Source of the DNA: Golubevia sp. BC0850
Lineage: Eukaryota; Basidiomycota; Exobasidiomycetes; Golubeviales; Golubeviaceae
NCBI GenBank assembly: GCA_012976225.1
Contig: JAAVVG010000023.1
Span: forward strand, 124,001-188,000
Length of the DNA stretch: 64,000 nucleotides
Direction of reading: 5' to 3'
Shown here: one piece after another, positions 36,470-45,823 of the stretch
Position numbering within the stretch: position 1 is the stretch's first letter
Layout of the letters: each line of letters begins with the position of its first letter
Translations under genes and position numbers: made by a program
The notes under the pieces: model-generated
The model's database searches: none
What the model was told of the DNA's origin: nothing
What the model saw: only the letters and a program-made list of their open reading frames with translations

Positions 36470-37870
36470 ATGTCTCTAGAGAAAACCGACAAAGAAGCTG
36501 TGGTGTCCCATTGTAAGTCCTCTCGCTTTTAAGCCAACATAGAAGGTACGCTCACGATGAAACCTCTTCAGACTCAGTCAAAGATGAAGTCTCTCTCAGT
36601 GAGAGGCACAAGAAACCCAATCACTCATTCTCTGCCTTGAGCAATTGGATCAAAGCAAACCTTATCCAGAAACACGTACCTTATAGGGCAGTGTCGGTGA
36701 GTTGTTCTTAAGCATGCATCCTCAAAAGCTGAGCGAGGGAAGAGTCTTGACCTTCATTTCTTCTGGAGTTCAGGTCCTTGATCTGGGTTGTGGGAAAGGA
36801 TCCGATGCACACAAATTTGCCTATGCTGGTATCCGATCTTATGTTGGAATTGGTGAGCATCTCACTCTTACAGGAGGCCTACCCTTCACGACTTCTTCTC
36901 CAAGCGTTTTCTCACACGTGTCTTTCCGTAGATCTGTGCGAGGCATCTATTACCGCTGGTCAGAAGCGATTGAATCACAATGCTGGTTCTATCAAATCGA
37001 GAATTCAATCTTCACTTCTTGTTGGCGATTTCAGTGAGGTGGGTGCTCTTGGAGGGTTTCTCTGTGGGCAAAGCATTGATTGGTGTTCTATTTCGCTAAT
37101 ACTTCCCTGCCCTTTTCCCCTCTATGCTTCAGCTAGAAAAGCAGAGACTGGGGAAATTCTCATTAGTTTCTGCATTCTTCAGTTTGCAGTACTCATTTCA
37201 GAGTGCCGAGACTGTTTCGGGTCTGCTGAAGGCAATCAGCAACCATTTAGTATCTGGAGGATTTTTCCTAGGGACGATTCCTGATGGAAGCAAAATCTAT
37301 GAGGAGCTAAAGCAAGATAGACACTGCAATTCTTTCAAAATAGAATGGGGACAAACACCCATAGAGAGTGGATTTGGCACCAACGGTTTAGGGCTGAGGT
37401 ATCTGTTCTCTCTCCACTCATCCTTCAATCAAATTCCCGAGCACGCTCTACCTTTCAGCATTTTCTCCAGGTGCGTATTGAATGAAAGCTCTCCTCCCCT
37501 TCGTTTCTCTACGATTGAAACTACTCATCTGGTATCTTCTCGAACTTCCACAAATTGCACAGCCTTGCGAAACAAGTCGGCTTCAAGGTTTTAACATCCA
37601 CCAACTTCAAGGAGGTCTATGAATCTGCCAAACCAAATAGTTCTCATCACAAACTATTGCTGCAAATGAACAAAGGCCAGGATTTGCCGCTGACCTCGGA
37701 GGAGCTCGAACTTGCTGGTGAGTGTCTGTCTAGTTGGGAGGTTGGTCTTTTTTGTTAAACAAGGATCTCGGAATCGCAACTTTGTTCACAACCTTCCTCT
37801 CTTCATTGCCACCCCTTTTTCCATATCATCAAAAGGTCTGTATCGCACTTTTGTTTTTCAAAAAATCTGA
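36470..37870 (+). CDS. ABD1: mRNA cap guanine-N7 methyltransferase, compact Abd1-like
   Basis: Seven exons (36,470-36,512; 36,572-36,696; 36,774-36,852; 36,932-37,038; 37,133-37,470; 37,563-37,717; 37,836-37,870) sum to 294 codons, 293 aa. Family landmarks in order: NWIKANLIQKHVP, the SAM-binding VLDLGCGKGSD with YVGIDLCEASI, GDFSE, then FFSLQYSFQSAETV, GGFFLGTIPDGSKI, FNQIPEHALPFSIF, SLAKQVGFK and the closing GLYRTFVFQK. The enzyme adds the N7 methyl to the GpppN cap of nuclear mRNA, using SAM. At 293 aa it is little more than the catalytic core, close to microsporidian Ecm1 and well short of yeast Abd1 (436 aa). The conserved LHY motif reads LQY, so the active-site His is replaced by Gln, and GKGGD reads GKGSD. 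It lies 1.1 kb from the left arm of the inverted repeat and beside a fragment of the guanylyltransferase gene. Confidence 0.82.
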
Positions 37871-38233
37871 CGTCACTGCTGGAAGCTTCTATCTATCGCA
37901 CTTCGTTTGCACTTCTTGCTGGTCAATCCGTGTTTGTTGCTTGAACGATTGTTCGATTCCAGGCAGCTCTGTCATCATCAATCTCTTTTGTTCATTTGAT
38001 TCACGTCGTTCGAATCTGATATGTCCCCCAACTTAAATTACAATTTTGATCGCGGCGACCGCTCCACTCTAAACTGTTGCAAACCAAAACCCCCTCACAC
38101 GAGATAGAAGTCTATCTCACCTGTTCCTCTTGAAGAATGATTTGTTCTGGAGCTTCTGGAGATCCTGCTAACCTTGAAGCCTCCCTCCAGACCGAAAGAG
38201 CTTAATGACTCTTGAAGGCCAACCTAACTTGGA
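37871..38233. other. 3' flank of ABD1-like gene
   Basis: About 360 bp with no gene I can support, between the ABD1-like stop and the guanylyltransferase-like fragment. It contains the ABD1-like 3' end. Confidence 0.5.
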
Positions 38234-38610
38234 ATCCGTCTTTGCAGAATCTACGAGGTTTGAGAAAAGAACGAGGGAAGATGGTCAGGTCTGCGGAGAA
38301 AGGAGGAAACCACTCTCCAGCTTGGAAAAGGGAAGCATAGTCACGCAAAAGCTGATCCTGAAATTTCTAGAGTCAATGGCCTTTGAGCGTCGCAGAGAAC
38401 AGTTGAAGACAGTCAGCGTCACCTGCAGGTGAACAACAAGGGCTGTGAAACCTAGGCGTGCTGTCAGCAGCTCGCTGCCAGCTCCGCAGACATGAACTTG
38501 CTTGGAATTGACAAAGCTCGGCGTCGAAAACGTCCTCCACAGTCCAATTGTCCTTAGAGGCTGCCTCTTTCTGTCCTGCTGCTATAAGCTGAGAGGTCTC
38601 CTTGTTGCAA
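38234..38610 (-). pseudogene. Partial copy of the guanylyltransferase (CEG1-like) gene
   Basis: This stretch matches 46,592-46,955 of the CEG1-like gene in the same order and direction. Shared words are long; the best is 28 bases identical at 38,514-38,541 and 46,860-46,887. The match spans the middle exons, including the DAEL motif segment and the intron-exon borders around it, so the copy came from DNA and not from mRNA. The two ends of the gene, with the catalytic Lys motif and the C-terminal motifs, are missing. Between the shared words the copies differ by many substitutions and small indels, so the duplication is not recent. The fragment sits between ABD1-like and the left inverted-repeat arm. 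Confidence 0.75.
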
Positions 38611-38879
38611 TTCTGCCCCTACGTTTGATCTGAAAAAGAAAAAAACGCCATAAAGCATACAAGCCGAGCTTTAGGTGCCCCGATACGACCTCAAGGTCAT
38701 TTCGCCCTTTTCCTTCATTCCCTCCCACACAGACTCATTTCCATCCCATACAGGCATCGGCCTTTCATCTCCATGGATCACATCGCTGCCTCCTCAGAAG
38801 CCAAAGCTGAAAACGTCAACTTGACTTTTGTTCGAACATTTCTTGAAGATGGCTCATTTTTCGCAGCTTCCATCCTGAC

Positions 38880-39150
38880 GCCCCTTTAAGTCGGATTCAA
38901 CGTCAAGCAAATGATGCTTTGTTTGAAGTTGAACAAGAGGTGAAGCGGGCAAATTGAAGCCTTTTGTTTCAAAAACTAATTCAGAAGCTTGATGGCTGCT
39001 TGCTAGGACCTTTCAAGATCACCAAGAAGATCACTCCAGTTGCATACTAACTCACCAAGAAAGAAACGATCAGGTGCTGGAATTTGTGGAGAGCTTGAAG
39101 TCGAAATGAGATGGGACTCTTAAGATGTGGACTGAGCTGAAAATTCATCC
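38880..39150 (+). mobile_element. Fossil scrap of a Ty3/gypsy LTR element (integrase C-terminal end)
   Basis: A short stretch resembles the end of a Ty3/gypsy integrase, most clearly LLGPFKITKKITPVAY, which matches the usual LGPF-x-I-x-x-x-I-x-x-x-A-Y pattern. Weaker similarity on either side looks like the helical part before it. Only this piece remains; no LTR, RT or protease is visible, and it is broken. The outer border of the left inverted-repeat arm (38,950) falls inside it. The part right of 38,950 therefore also exists in the right arm. Confidence 0.45.
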
Positions 39151-40431
39151 AGGTGAATCAATCCGCGTTAGACAGGCGAGGAGAGACAAGACAGAAGAGG
39201 ATAGGATAGAGGAAAAGAGCAGTTTCTAATGGAAGAGCACTAGAGGGGTAAAGAAGCGCAGGGAAAACAATAGCATCGAACATGCTGCTGGTAAGTTCCT
39301 AAGTTAAGCTTGTAATTGGGCCATGTTAAACCGAAGACCACTATTAAAGCCTCCCCCCTCTTCTCGCCCTTGTCTCACCCTCTCATCCTTGATCGTAAAC
39401 TCCAGAAAACAGTCGATACCTTCTTTTCTGCTGCTTTTGAAACTTTTCAAGTTGGTCAACACTATCAACTTGGTTCTCATCTCCCATCAAACCCGGCCCC
39501 TCCACCTCTGCTCTACTCTCACCTGTTCACAAGCGTAACATTTCTGTTGATTCTTTGTTCCTTTGCTTACTCTCCTCAAGTGCCAAAATGTATCTCGCTT
39601 TTCAGCCAGCTTCATTAGGCAAGCATCATTGTCCTGTATGCAATACCCTTCTCGATCTTCCAAGCGGAGGCTCTGATCTGAATCCCCGCTAGTATGGCTT
39701 TTTCCGAGGATGATTGGGTGGGAAACAGTTTGACAGGAATCTCTTGTGGTTCTGTATGCTGTTCATTGAATGTGTATTAATTGCTGAATCAAATCAAATA
39801 GAAGAAAGAGAGTAGAGAGGCACAGGTTGCTGTGACGAGTTGCCCCTCTCTGGGCAGAACTTCTTTGCCAAGGGTCAACTTCGAGCCAATGTAGATAGAT
39901 CAATGGGCTGATCTAAAATATGAAGACTGAATCAAATCAAAGTTGGACGTTGAGGGAAGACGTCCTTCTGGTAAGAAGTTCGAAAATGCTCTGCTGTTGA
40001 AGCTGCTAGATGTCTTCACAACACGCGTCGATACCCGCAGTAGAGGATGTGAGAAGCGGTCTTTCCAACTCACGTGAGATCAGTCGATTCCACACTCAGT
40101 ATCATCACCTCTATACAGTAGTTTAAGCTGCTTGAGATGCTAATGCGTTCCATCCTTTGCTTGTAAGGAAGTCCATTTTAGGCTGTGCACTTCTTCGAGG
40201 AATTGAATTAAATTGAATAATCTTTTAGCGTCAAAATGGCCTCTTGTTGCAGAGATAATGACGTGTCCTCGTAAGAGAACAAAAGTGGCTGAATACATGG
40301 CAAAGAAAGGAATCTGGGATTCGTGGGATAAGGGGACAATTTGGAGCAATTTCAAAAAGAGGAACAAATTTGAAAAGAGAAAAAGGGGAACGGGAACGGG
40401 AACAGGCAAATGGGAATGATTCTTAAGGCGG

Positions 40432-41200
40432 TTACATGGCGATTTTGGCTTCTGGAAAAGGAACCCAAATTGAGGCTTGAGAGTTTGAGGCAGTTGAAGT
40501 TGGGGGCTTGGCTGGCTGGAAAGCATCTGAAGATTGGATGAATTCTAGGAATGCTAGAGTGCCTTCTTCAGAGTCAGATATCTGGCTGATTGACATCGGA
40601 CGACTTTCAGATTGGAGATAGAGGTCTTCTCCTTGAGCCAGACCTGGGCAGAGGAAGGGATGGACCCGTGAGGTTTCGTCAGAGCAGCGATAGCAGTTGA
40701 GAATGGCTGAATCGTGCTCGCGGGTTAGATGGTAGGCTTTGAGGTCTTCCTTTCTAGTTCTTGTTTGGACTAGTTTGAGGTTGAGGAGGTCCTTTCTTTT
40801 CCATTCGAGCCCTTGGTATGGCCAGATACCCACCATTCGATTGAGAGGTGGTGGCGAGGGTCCGAAATCTAAGTCCTAGCTGTTCTATGCGGTTCCATGA
40901 ACTCGGTTTGACTGGAGTAGGATAGGGAGCCGAAGGCCAGATTCATGACGACTGAGTTGTCCTTGAGGAGGAAGATGTTGTCTCCTGTCTCTCTCTGCAG
41001 CGTTGATAGCGGCTTGGAGTCCTTGATTCAACGCCACTGCTTCAACGTCGAAGACTTGAGCACTCCAGGGAAGAGGAGCCAGAGCTGATGCATCGTTTCT
41101 CCTGATAGATACGCCAGCTGGGAGGATGCTCTGCTCACTAACACTAAGCCAATCAAAAGGTTTCCGCCCTAAATTTCCGCGCTTTGCTTTCTGTTAGCAC
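40432..41200 (-). mobile_element. Decayed LINE 3' piece: RNase H and CCHC-like tail (left arm)
   Basis: On the minus strand the pieces read WSAQVFDVEAVALNQGLQAA (the Glu motif of RNase H), DNSVVMNLAFGS (the Asp motif), IEWWVSGHTKGSNGKEK (the WVPGH-x-G-x-x-GNE motif) and then LNCYRCSDETSRVHPFLCP. The last has the CxxC...H....C pattern that follows RNase H in fungal LINEs such as Tad1. A further LAFLEFIQSSDAF matches the usual last helix. The order is right for a LINE C-terminus but the parts are not in one frame, so it is dead. No endonuclease or reverse transcriptase is left in the arm. Confidence 0.55.
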
Positions 41201-41537
41201 AAGTCTGATGGAGCTGCACGAGGTCGTCGTCTCGGCTCTTCAGCCCCTTCTTGTTTCTAGCATCTCGCTTCAATTTCCGATAGAACCACAAGGGTTTCTT
41301 TGAGCCACAGCCACCTTCGAACGGAAGAGGGTGCAATCAGTTTTGGCCACTTTGTCTTTTTTCTTCCCTCACCCCCTCCACACTCTCCCTCTCCTTCGCT
41401 CTTCTCTCTAAGAGCTGGTAAGTTCTAAAATGTAGGTGACTGCTCAACTCGTCGTCCTTCTCTTCTCCCTTTGATCCACTATGAAATGAAAGGCACTCAC
41501 TCACGTCTCTTTCACCTCTCTATCGCAGGAAAGGCCA

Positions 41538-42305
41538 ATGCCCCAATCCGCCAATCCAAGCCCCAAGCTGGTCGTTGTGGAAAGCCTCAGTCAGCTAGAG
41601 ATGTTTCTGCATTCAATCGAGGGAGTCGCTACGATCAGTATCTCCATGAAAAGCCAAAATTTAGGACGCTCTGGAACTCACTCTGTCCTCGCGGTCCGAG
41701 CAGACTCCACAGAGGTTTATCTCTTGGATCTCCTGGTTTTAGGGACAGAGGCTTTTACTCATAGGGGGGAACATCAAGGATACAGTTTGAAGCAGAGCCT
41801 CCAGTCGTCATCGATCAAGAAGTTTGTCTTTGACGTTAGGAACCTTGCTGATGCTCTTCTCCACAGCTACGGCATCAGCCTCAAGAACATCCTGGACGTC
41901 CAGCTGCTGGAGCTAGCGGTTCGGCCTGCAGGTTCTCGTGTCTATGTCTCTGGAGTAGCCAAGGCCGTCGAGGACTCTGGTATTCTCACCACTGAGCAGC
42001 TAGCGACCTTCAAGGACGCCCGCAAGACCTTCGCTTCCACCTTCGTGCCACAGAGAGGAGGCAATGAGGCTCTGCTTCTGGTTAGACCTATGGATGAGAT
42101 CATGCAATCCTACTGTGCTCTCGATGTCTACTTCCTTCCTCCTGTGTATGACTCTTTTCGAAAGCAACTCGATCCTGAGCCTCGACCTTGGCTGGACAGA
42201 ATCCGGAAAGAAACGAATCGTCGTTTGACAAAGGTCAATTCTACAGCGTACGAAGGACAAGGATTCAAGCTCAAGTTCGCGCCTTTCGGTTGGAAGACGC
42301 TCTGA
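41538..42305 (+). CDS. DEDD 3'-5' exonuclease-like protein, predicted inactive (left arm copy)
   Basis: A 255-codon open frame, starting just after an acceptor-like CAG at about 41,529, so a short upstream exon is possible. The fold matches EXD1/WRN-type DEDD exonucleases of fungi: NLGRSGTHSVLAVRA, YLLDLLVLG, KKFVFDVRNLADALLHSYGI (Exo II) with NILDVQLLELA, then SGVAKAVEDSG and the Exo III YCALDVYFLPPVYDSF. The Exo II Asp and Exo III Tyr/Asp are present. In Exo I the expected D-x-E before NLGR reads S-M-K (SISMKSQNLGR), so both metal ligands are lost. I infer a fold that binds RNA or DNA without normal catalysis. The frame is complete and identical in the other arm. Confidence 0.75.
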   Translation: MPQSANPSPKLVVVESLSQLEMFLHSIEGVATISISMKSQNLGRSGTHSVLAVRADSTEVYLLDLLVLGTEAFTHRGEHQGYSLKQSLQSSSIKKFVFDVRNLADALLHSYGISLKNILDVQLLELAVRPAGSRVYVSGVAKAVEDSGILTTEQLATFKDARKTFASTFVPQRGGNEALLLVRPMDEIMQSYCALDVYFLPPVYDSFRKQLDPEPRPWLDRIRKETNRRLTKVNSTAYEGQGFKLKFAPFGWKTL

Positions 42306-42482
42306 GGTGAGTGAACCGTCTCAAAACCAGAATCCTTGGAGGCAGTGAGCAATGACTGACTGTTCCTCTAGAATTCTCCCTGCTCAATGTCTTCATTTTG
42401 ATAGGCGCACTTTTCACAGCAGGTCTCTTTTCCCTTTGATCCCCTTCCCAGCTCCTTCAGATCGTAGTGAGATCTCTGTTTT

Positions 42483-42556
42483 CTACATGCTCTGCTTTCT
42501 ACATGCTCTGCTTTCTACATGCTCTGCTTTCTACATGCTCTGCTTTCTACATGCTC
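42483..42556. repeat. 16-bp tandem repeat, about 4.6 units (left arm)
   Basis: Unit TACATGCTCTGCTTTC repeated almost perfectly from 42,483, five copies of the TACATGCTC core. The mirrored copy in the right arm has the same number of units. A minisatellite this regular usually changes length quickly, so equal copy number argues that the two arms are young or are kept alike. Confidence 0.9.
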
Positions 42557-42884
42557 CCCTTTCGTGGACTTCCATTCTGAGATTCTCTTCTTGTTTTGAT
42601 CAAATACTCTTCCCACTTATTTCAGTTTTCTTTTTCTTTGCCGACTGTCCTTCTCTCGTCGTTTGGTTGGTGTTTCATTTCTCTTCCGGAAAAGCCTTCT
42701 CTTCTGATTGCACTGTCATCCCTTTCTTTGGTTCCTCTCGAATCATTTCTGGCTCCTCTCAAATCATTTCGTACTTGCGTATCTTCGGCGTTTGAACAAA
42801 GATTCGGTGTGGACTCACAAAGAAGACAGACTTCTAGTCTCATTCTTTTCCAGTTTCCGAAAAAGTTGTGACTGCCACAGATTG

Positions 42885-42975
42885 ACGGCTACAGGGTCAA
42901 GGACGTTGTAGCTCCTCCATACCCTGCAGCCAAACCAGTCGGTGCAGTGACGACAAACTTTCTCCCGAGCACTTC
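42885..42975 (-). pseudogene. Possible scrap of a Pif1-like (Helitron-type) helicase
   Basis: On the minus strand one frame reads RKFVVTAPTGLAAGYGGATT, very like the VTAPTG-x-AA-x-x-x-GG-x-T motif of Pif1 helicases and of the helicase half of Helitron proteins. Only this motif is readable; the preceding Walker A is not, and the frame stops shortly after. It lies just inside the left arm, in the core. It may be a relic of a Helitron or of a host PIF1 gene, or a chance match of about 20 residues. Confidence 0.3.
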
Positions 42976-43059
42976 TTCTTGGTCTGTTGTTGACAAGTGC
43001 ACCACTGCTCTGTGATGTCTCGGTGTCACGCGCTTGATGAAATCTCACCCGATTGTTTT

Positions 43060-43250
43060 AATCTTCGTGACTGCTTTGTCATGGGCTCATGGAGCCTGGG
43101 CAAATGCGTGATCCCTTTGTAGTAAGTACCAAGCTCGTTACAGGCTCATGGAACCTGACGAAGGCGCCATCCCTTTGTAGTATGTAACTCCTTTGTTAAG
43201 ACAAAGGCGCCATCCCTTTACAGTACGCAGCTTCTTTGTTACATGCTCAT
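43060..43250. repeat. Degenerate tandem repeat, about 55-60 bp unit, roughly 2.5-3 copies
   Basis: Recurring blocks GCTCATGGAACCTG and GGCGCCATCCCTTTGTAGTA-like words, each followed by GTAA/GCAGC and CTTTGTTA, at intervals of about 55-60 bp between 43,080 and 43,245. Copies are imperfect. The last one runs into the start of the next ORF. Confidence 0.6.
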
Positions 43251-43993
43251 GGATCTCCCCAGAGGCACAGAATTTCGTTTAGTTCAAAAGCTGTATGAAA
43301 GAAAAGAGCAAAAGAACATTGGATACCTCTCCCCATACCTCTCCCCAGCACCACAGGTCCATTTCTTCCGCTATGAGCCCTCTACAGTCGTAAATCTCGA
43401 GCCTTCTCCTCAAGAGATCACAGCAGACAAAAATGGAGAGGTTCTTCTATTTGCGCTTGAGACATTCATGCAGTTTTTAAAGGGAGCTGAGCTGGAGACC
43501 AAAGTGTTATATCTTTATCTTGCCTGCGCTTTGATATTTGAGAAGGATAAGGTGCTCAAAAGGAATAAGATGCCCGGGATCTCTTTTGTGTTAGGCGGTA
43601 CCAAGTATCTGGTGAGTACTCTTCTTTCCGGGGAGACTGGCTGCTCCCTGGCTTTACAGGGTATACACGTTTACTCGTAGACTGACCTTAAATACTTCTT
43701 CATATCCCTTTTTCTCGAAGATCAACTTGCAGCAGTGTCTACCGGAGCGTCTAGACCCTCCCTCGGTTCCAAAGAGGGCAACAAAAGTCAGAACAGCTCT
43801 CACAGTTCATCAAGCAAAACAAACTCAAACCAAAGTTCTTGCAGCAATAGAGCGTCATCTCGAGATCAACAAGTCCCCATACTCCCAACTCGAGACTTCA
43901 GGTTTCGTACAGACGGGCAACGTCATCGGAGCTGGTTCAGCTGTTGTTGCACAGATCCAAACCATTGGATATCAAGAACCTTTAAAAAGATGA
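43243..43993 (+). CDS. Uncharacterised ORF of the core, probably two exons
   Basis: I recognise no family. A first exon (43,243-43,611) reads MLMDLPRGTEFRLVQKLYER, then FFRYEPSTVVNLEPSPQEIT and ELETKVLYLYLACALIF. It ends at a GTGAGT donor. A second (43,721-43,993) reads INLQQCLPERLDPPSVPKRA, LTVHQAKQTQTKVLAAIERH and GNVIGAGSAVVAQIQTIGYQ, to a stop. Joined in phase this is about 213 aa. More coding-like DNA follows to about 44,500 in shifting frames, for example ARTEFALQRVSTRLNYDYYE and IDVLTFKGLEELVQQRPL. The gene may thus once have been longer. The start overlaps the tandem repeat. Confidence 0.35.
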
Positions 43994-45823
43994 TTTCAAT
44001 TTTGAAAAAGTTGGCGAGAACAGAGTTCGCTCTTCAGCGGGTCTCTACTCGATTGAATTATGACTACTATGAGCTTGGTCTTCAGTATGTTGCTTTCGGC
44101 ATCTGGGTTTGCTCTGAGCTTCAAGTAGCGATGGATGCCATCAGAAGGAAGTAGGAGCTTTCACAGCATGATCTATCCTAAGCTGCTACAGCAACTTCGA
44201 GAGCTTTTACCAAAATCAGCGATGTCCGAAGTAGGAGTTCAGAAAAGATTGGAGAGAGCACGCAAATATGTTATCGTAGCAAAAGCGTTTGGAACAGCCG
44301 TACTCAGCTCTCCGGAGCTCTCAATGTCACCAAGATCGACGTTTTGACCTTCAAGGGGTTGGAGGAGCTGGTACAGCAAAGACCTCTAGATGAGGTATCT
44401 GGCCAGTCCGAGGGCAAAACCCAAAACTTTGCTCAGACCAGGATGGAATGGACCAGTGGTCTTTCGTTTCCAGCATAGAACACGGGGGAGGGGTGGTCAC
44501 AGACGTGAAAGCAATCGATGGAATGATGATGATCATTCACTGTTCAAATTTGATGTTCTGACAGTTTCGAGCTTTTCTTTTTCTTGATACCTTGTTTCGC
44601 GAGATGGGGCTAAAGCTTGCCATAGAACATGATCAATCTTTCAAGCGCATGGGACTGACCTCTTCTTTGTCTAGCATTGATCAAGGCCGTCTCATTGAGA
44701 CCTCTTCCCTTCTCGAAGAAGCGGTGAGCTGAAATGAGCACCGCAATTTGATTAGCAAGAGCTTACGGAAAGATGGAACGGAATGGAAATAAATGATAGG
44801 ATCCGAAGACTCAGAGCCAATACCTGACCCACCTGTCAAGAGCCTGAAGAACAAGACTAACTGAATAACTGACTTCCGGTCTCAACGAATCTGTACAACC
44901 TGCTCCAGAAGGAACGTAGCCGCCTTTCAAGATCAGGAAGAAGGAGTTTTTGGAGGAGAAGGATGAGAAGCAGCACTCAAAGAAATGAAAACGGTGTAAA
45001 CGTGAAATTTTTGATGGATCTAGACAAGCTAAAGAACCAATGTTCCCATCATGGAACTTATGACAGATTTTAATCTCTATGATCACAACGTATTACAAGC
45101 TAGAGCAAGTACTAATCAAGTAAGCAAGGAAGTCCAAGAGGGAGCCACAGAGTAGGGCTGAGTAGAAACGGAGTGTTCGTTTCTGGAAATCTCTTCCCTT
45201 CTGTTCTAGAAGGTTTGAGAGCTTGGTTCTTTTGAACTACTTAAAAAAACCTCCCTGAAATCCAACTGACTCTAAGGTCAGGGTTTTTTGAAATGGATTC
45301 AGAAGAAGAGGAGAGAGTCGGAGTTAGTTCACACCAAAAAGGTCCTCACAAACCCTCCATCGTCCATCTCTTTCCCTCAGCTTACTTCGTTCGGTTAATC
45401 TTTTTCAGCTTTATTAAACCCTTCACGCCCAAGTGGATCCTAGCCAGAAACTTAATCTGGTCTTCGGGTACAAAAGATAGGTTGCGATTTCTATGGTTAC
45501 AATTTCACTTCAAAGGGTTTTAAAGACTTCCAAACAAATCTTTCTCCATCGGTCAGCGTTAAATTTGTATGAGCAGAACCACCCTCAGAAGCTGGAAAAT
45601 TCAAGTACCAAGCTTTCTGATATTCAGAGTAGCCGAACAACCTCTGCCTTTATTTCAGACTAGTACATCATTGAATAAGTACCAGTTGAAACAGAAGTGA
45701 ACTTCACCGTGCGAGGCAAAATCTGAGATGCTCGATGCTCGTTTCTAAGGTCGTCAGAAAAGCCCAACTCGCATCACACTGCAAAGAATAGAACTACAAT
45801 CAAAGTCATTTGCTCTTTTAAAG
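43994..45823. other. Core region without a clear gene
   Basis: About 1.8 kb. The first 600 bp contain coding-like segments in more than one frame (see the ORF to the left). From about 44,750 to 45,820 I see only short frames and nothing recognisable. The stretch ends at the stop of the CEG1-like gene. Confidence 0.45.

Larger units (their letters stand above)
38950..42845 (+). repeat. Left arm of a 3.9-kb near-identical inverted repeat
   Basis: This arm is the reverse complement of 52,420-56,294. For positions below about 42,750 the coordinates obey left + right = 95,244, so there is no net indel over 3.8 kb. Open frames in several overlapping phases and both strands are identical in the two arms, which fixes nearly every base over the stretches they cover; I also read stretches at both ends and the middle. 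The differences I found are near the inner end: a 21-bp unit present twice in the left arm (42,730-42,771) and once in the right, and two substitutions within the last 40 bp. The outer border is sharp at 38,950 and the inner at 42,845. I see no obvious target-site duplication. Confidence 0.95.

Noticed and set aside
39316-39618. 100-codon ORF in each arm
   Set aside because: No domain, and frames on both strands are open here; identity between the arms only reflects the DNA duplication.
40140-40526. 128-codon minus-strand ORF in the left arm (and its mirror)
   Set aside because: Overlaps the LINE tail and has a Pro/Leu/Phe low-complexity start. It is not recognisable as a protein.
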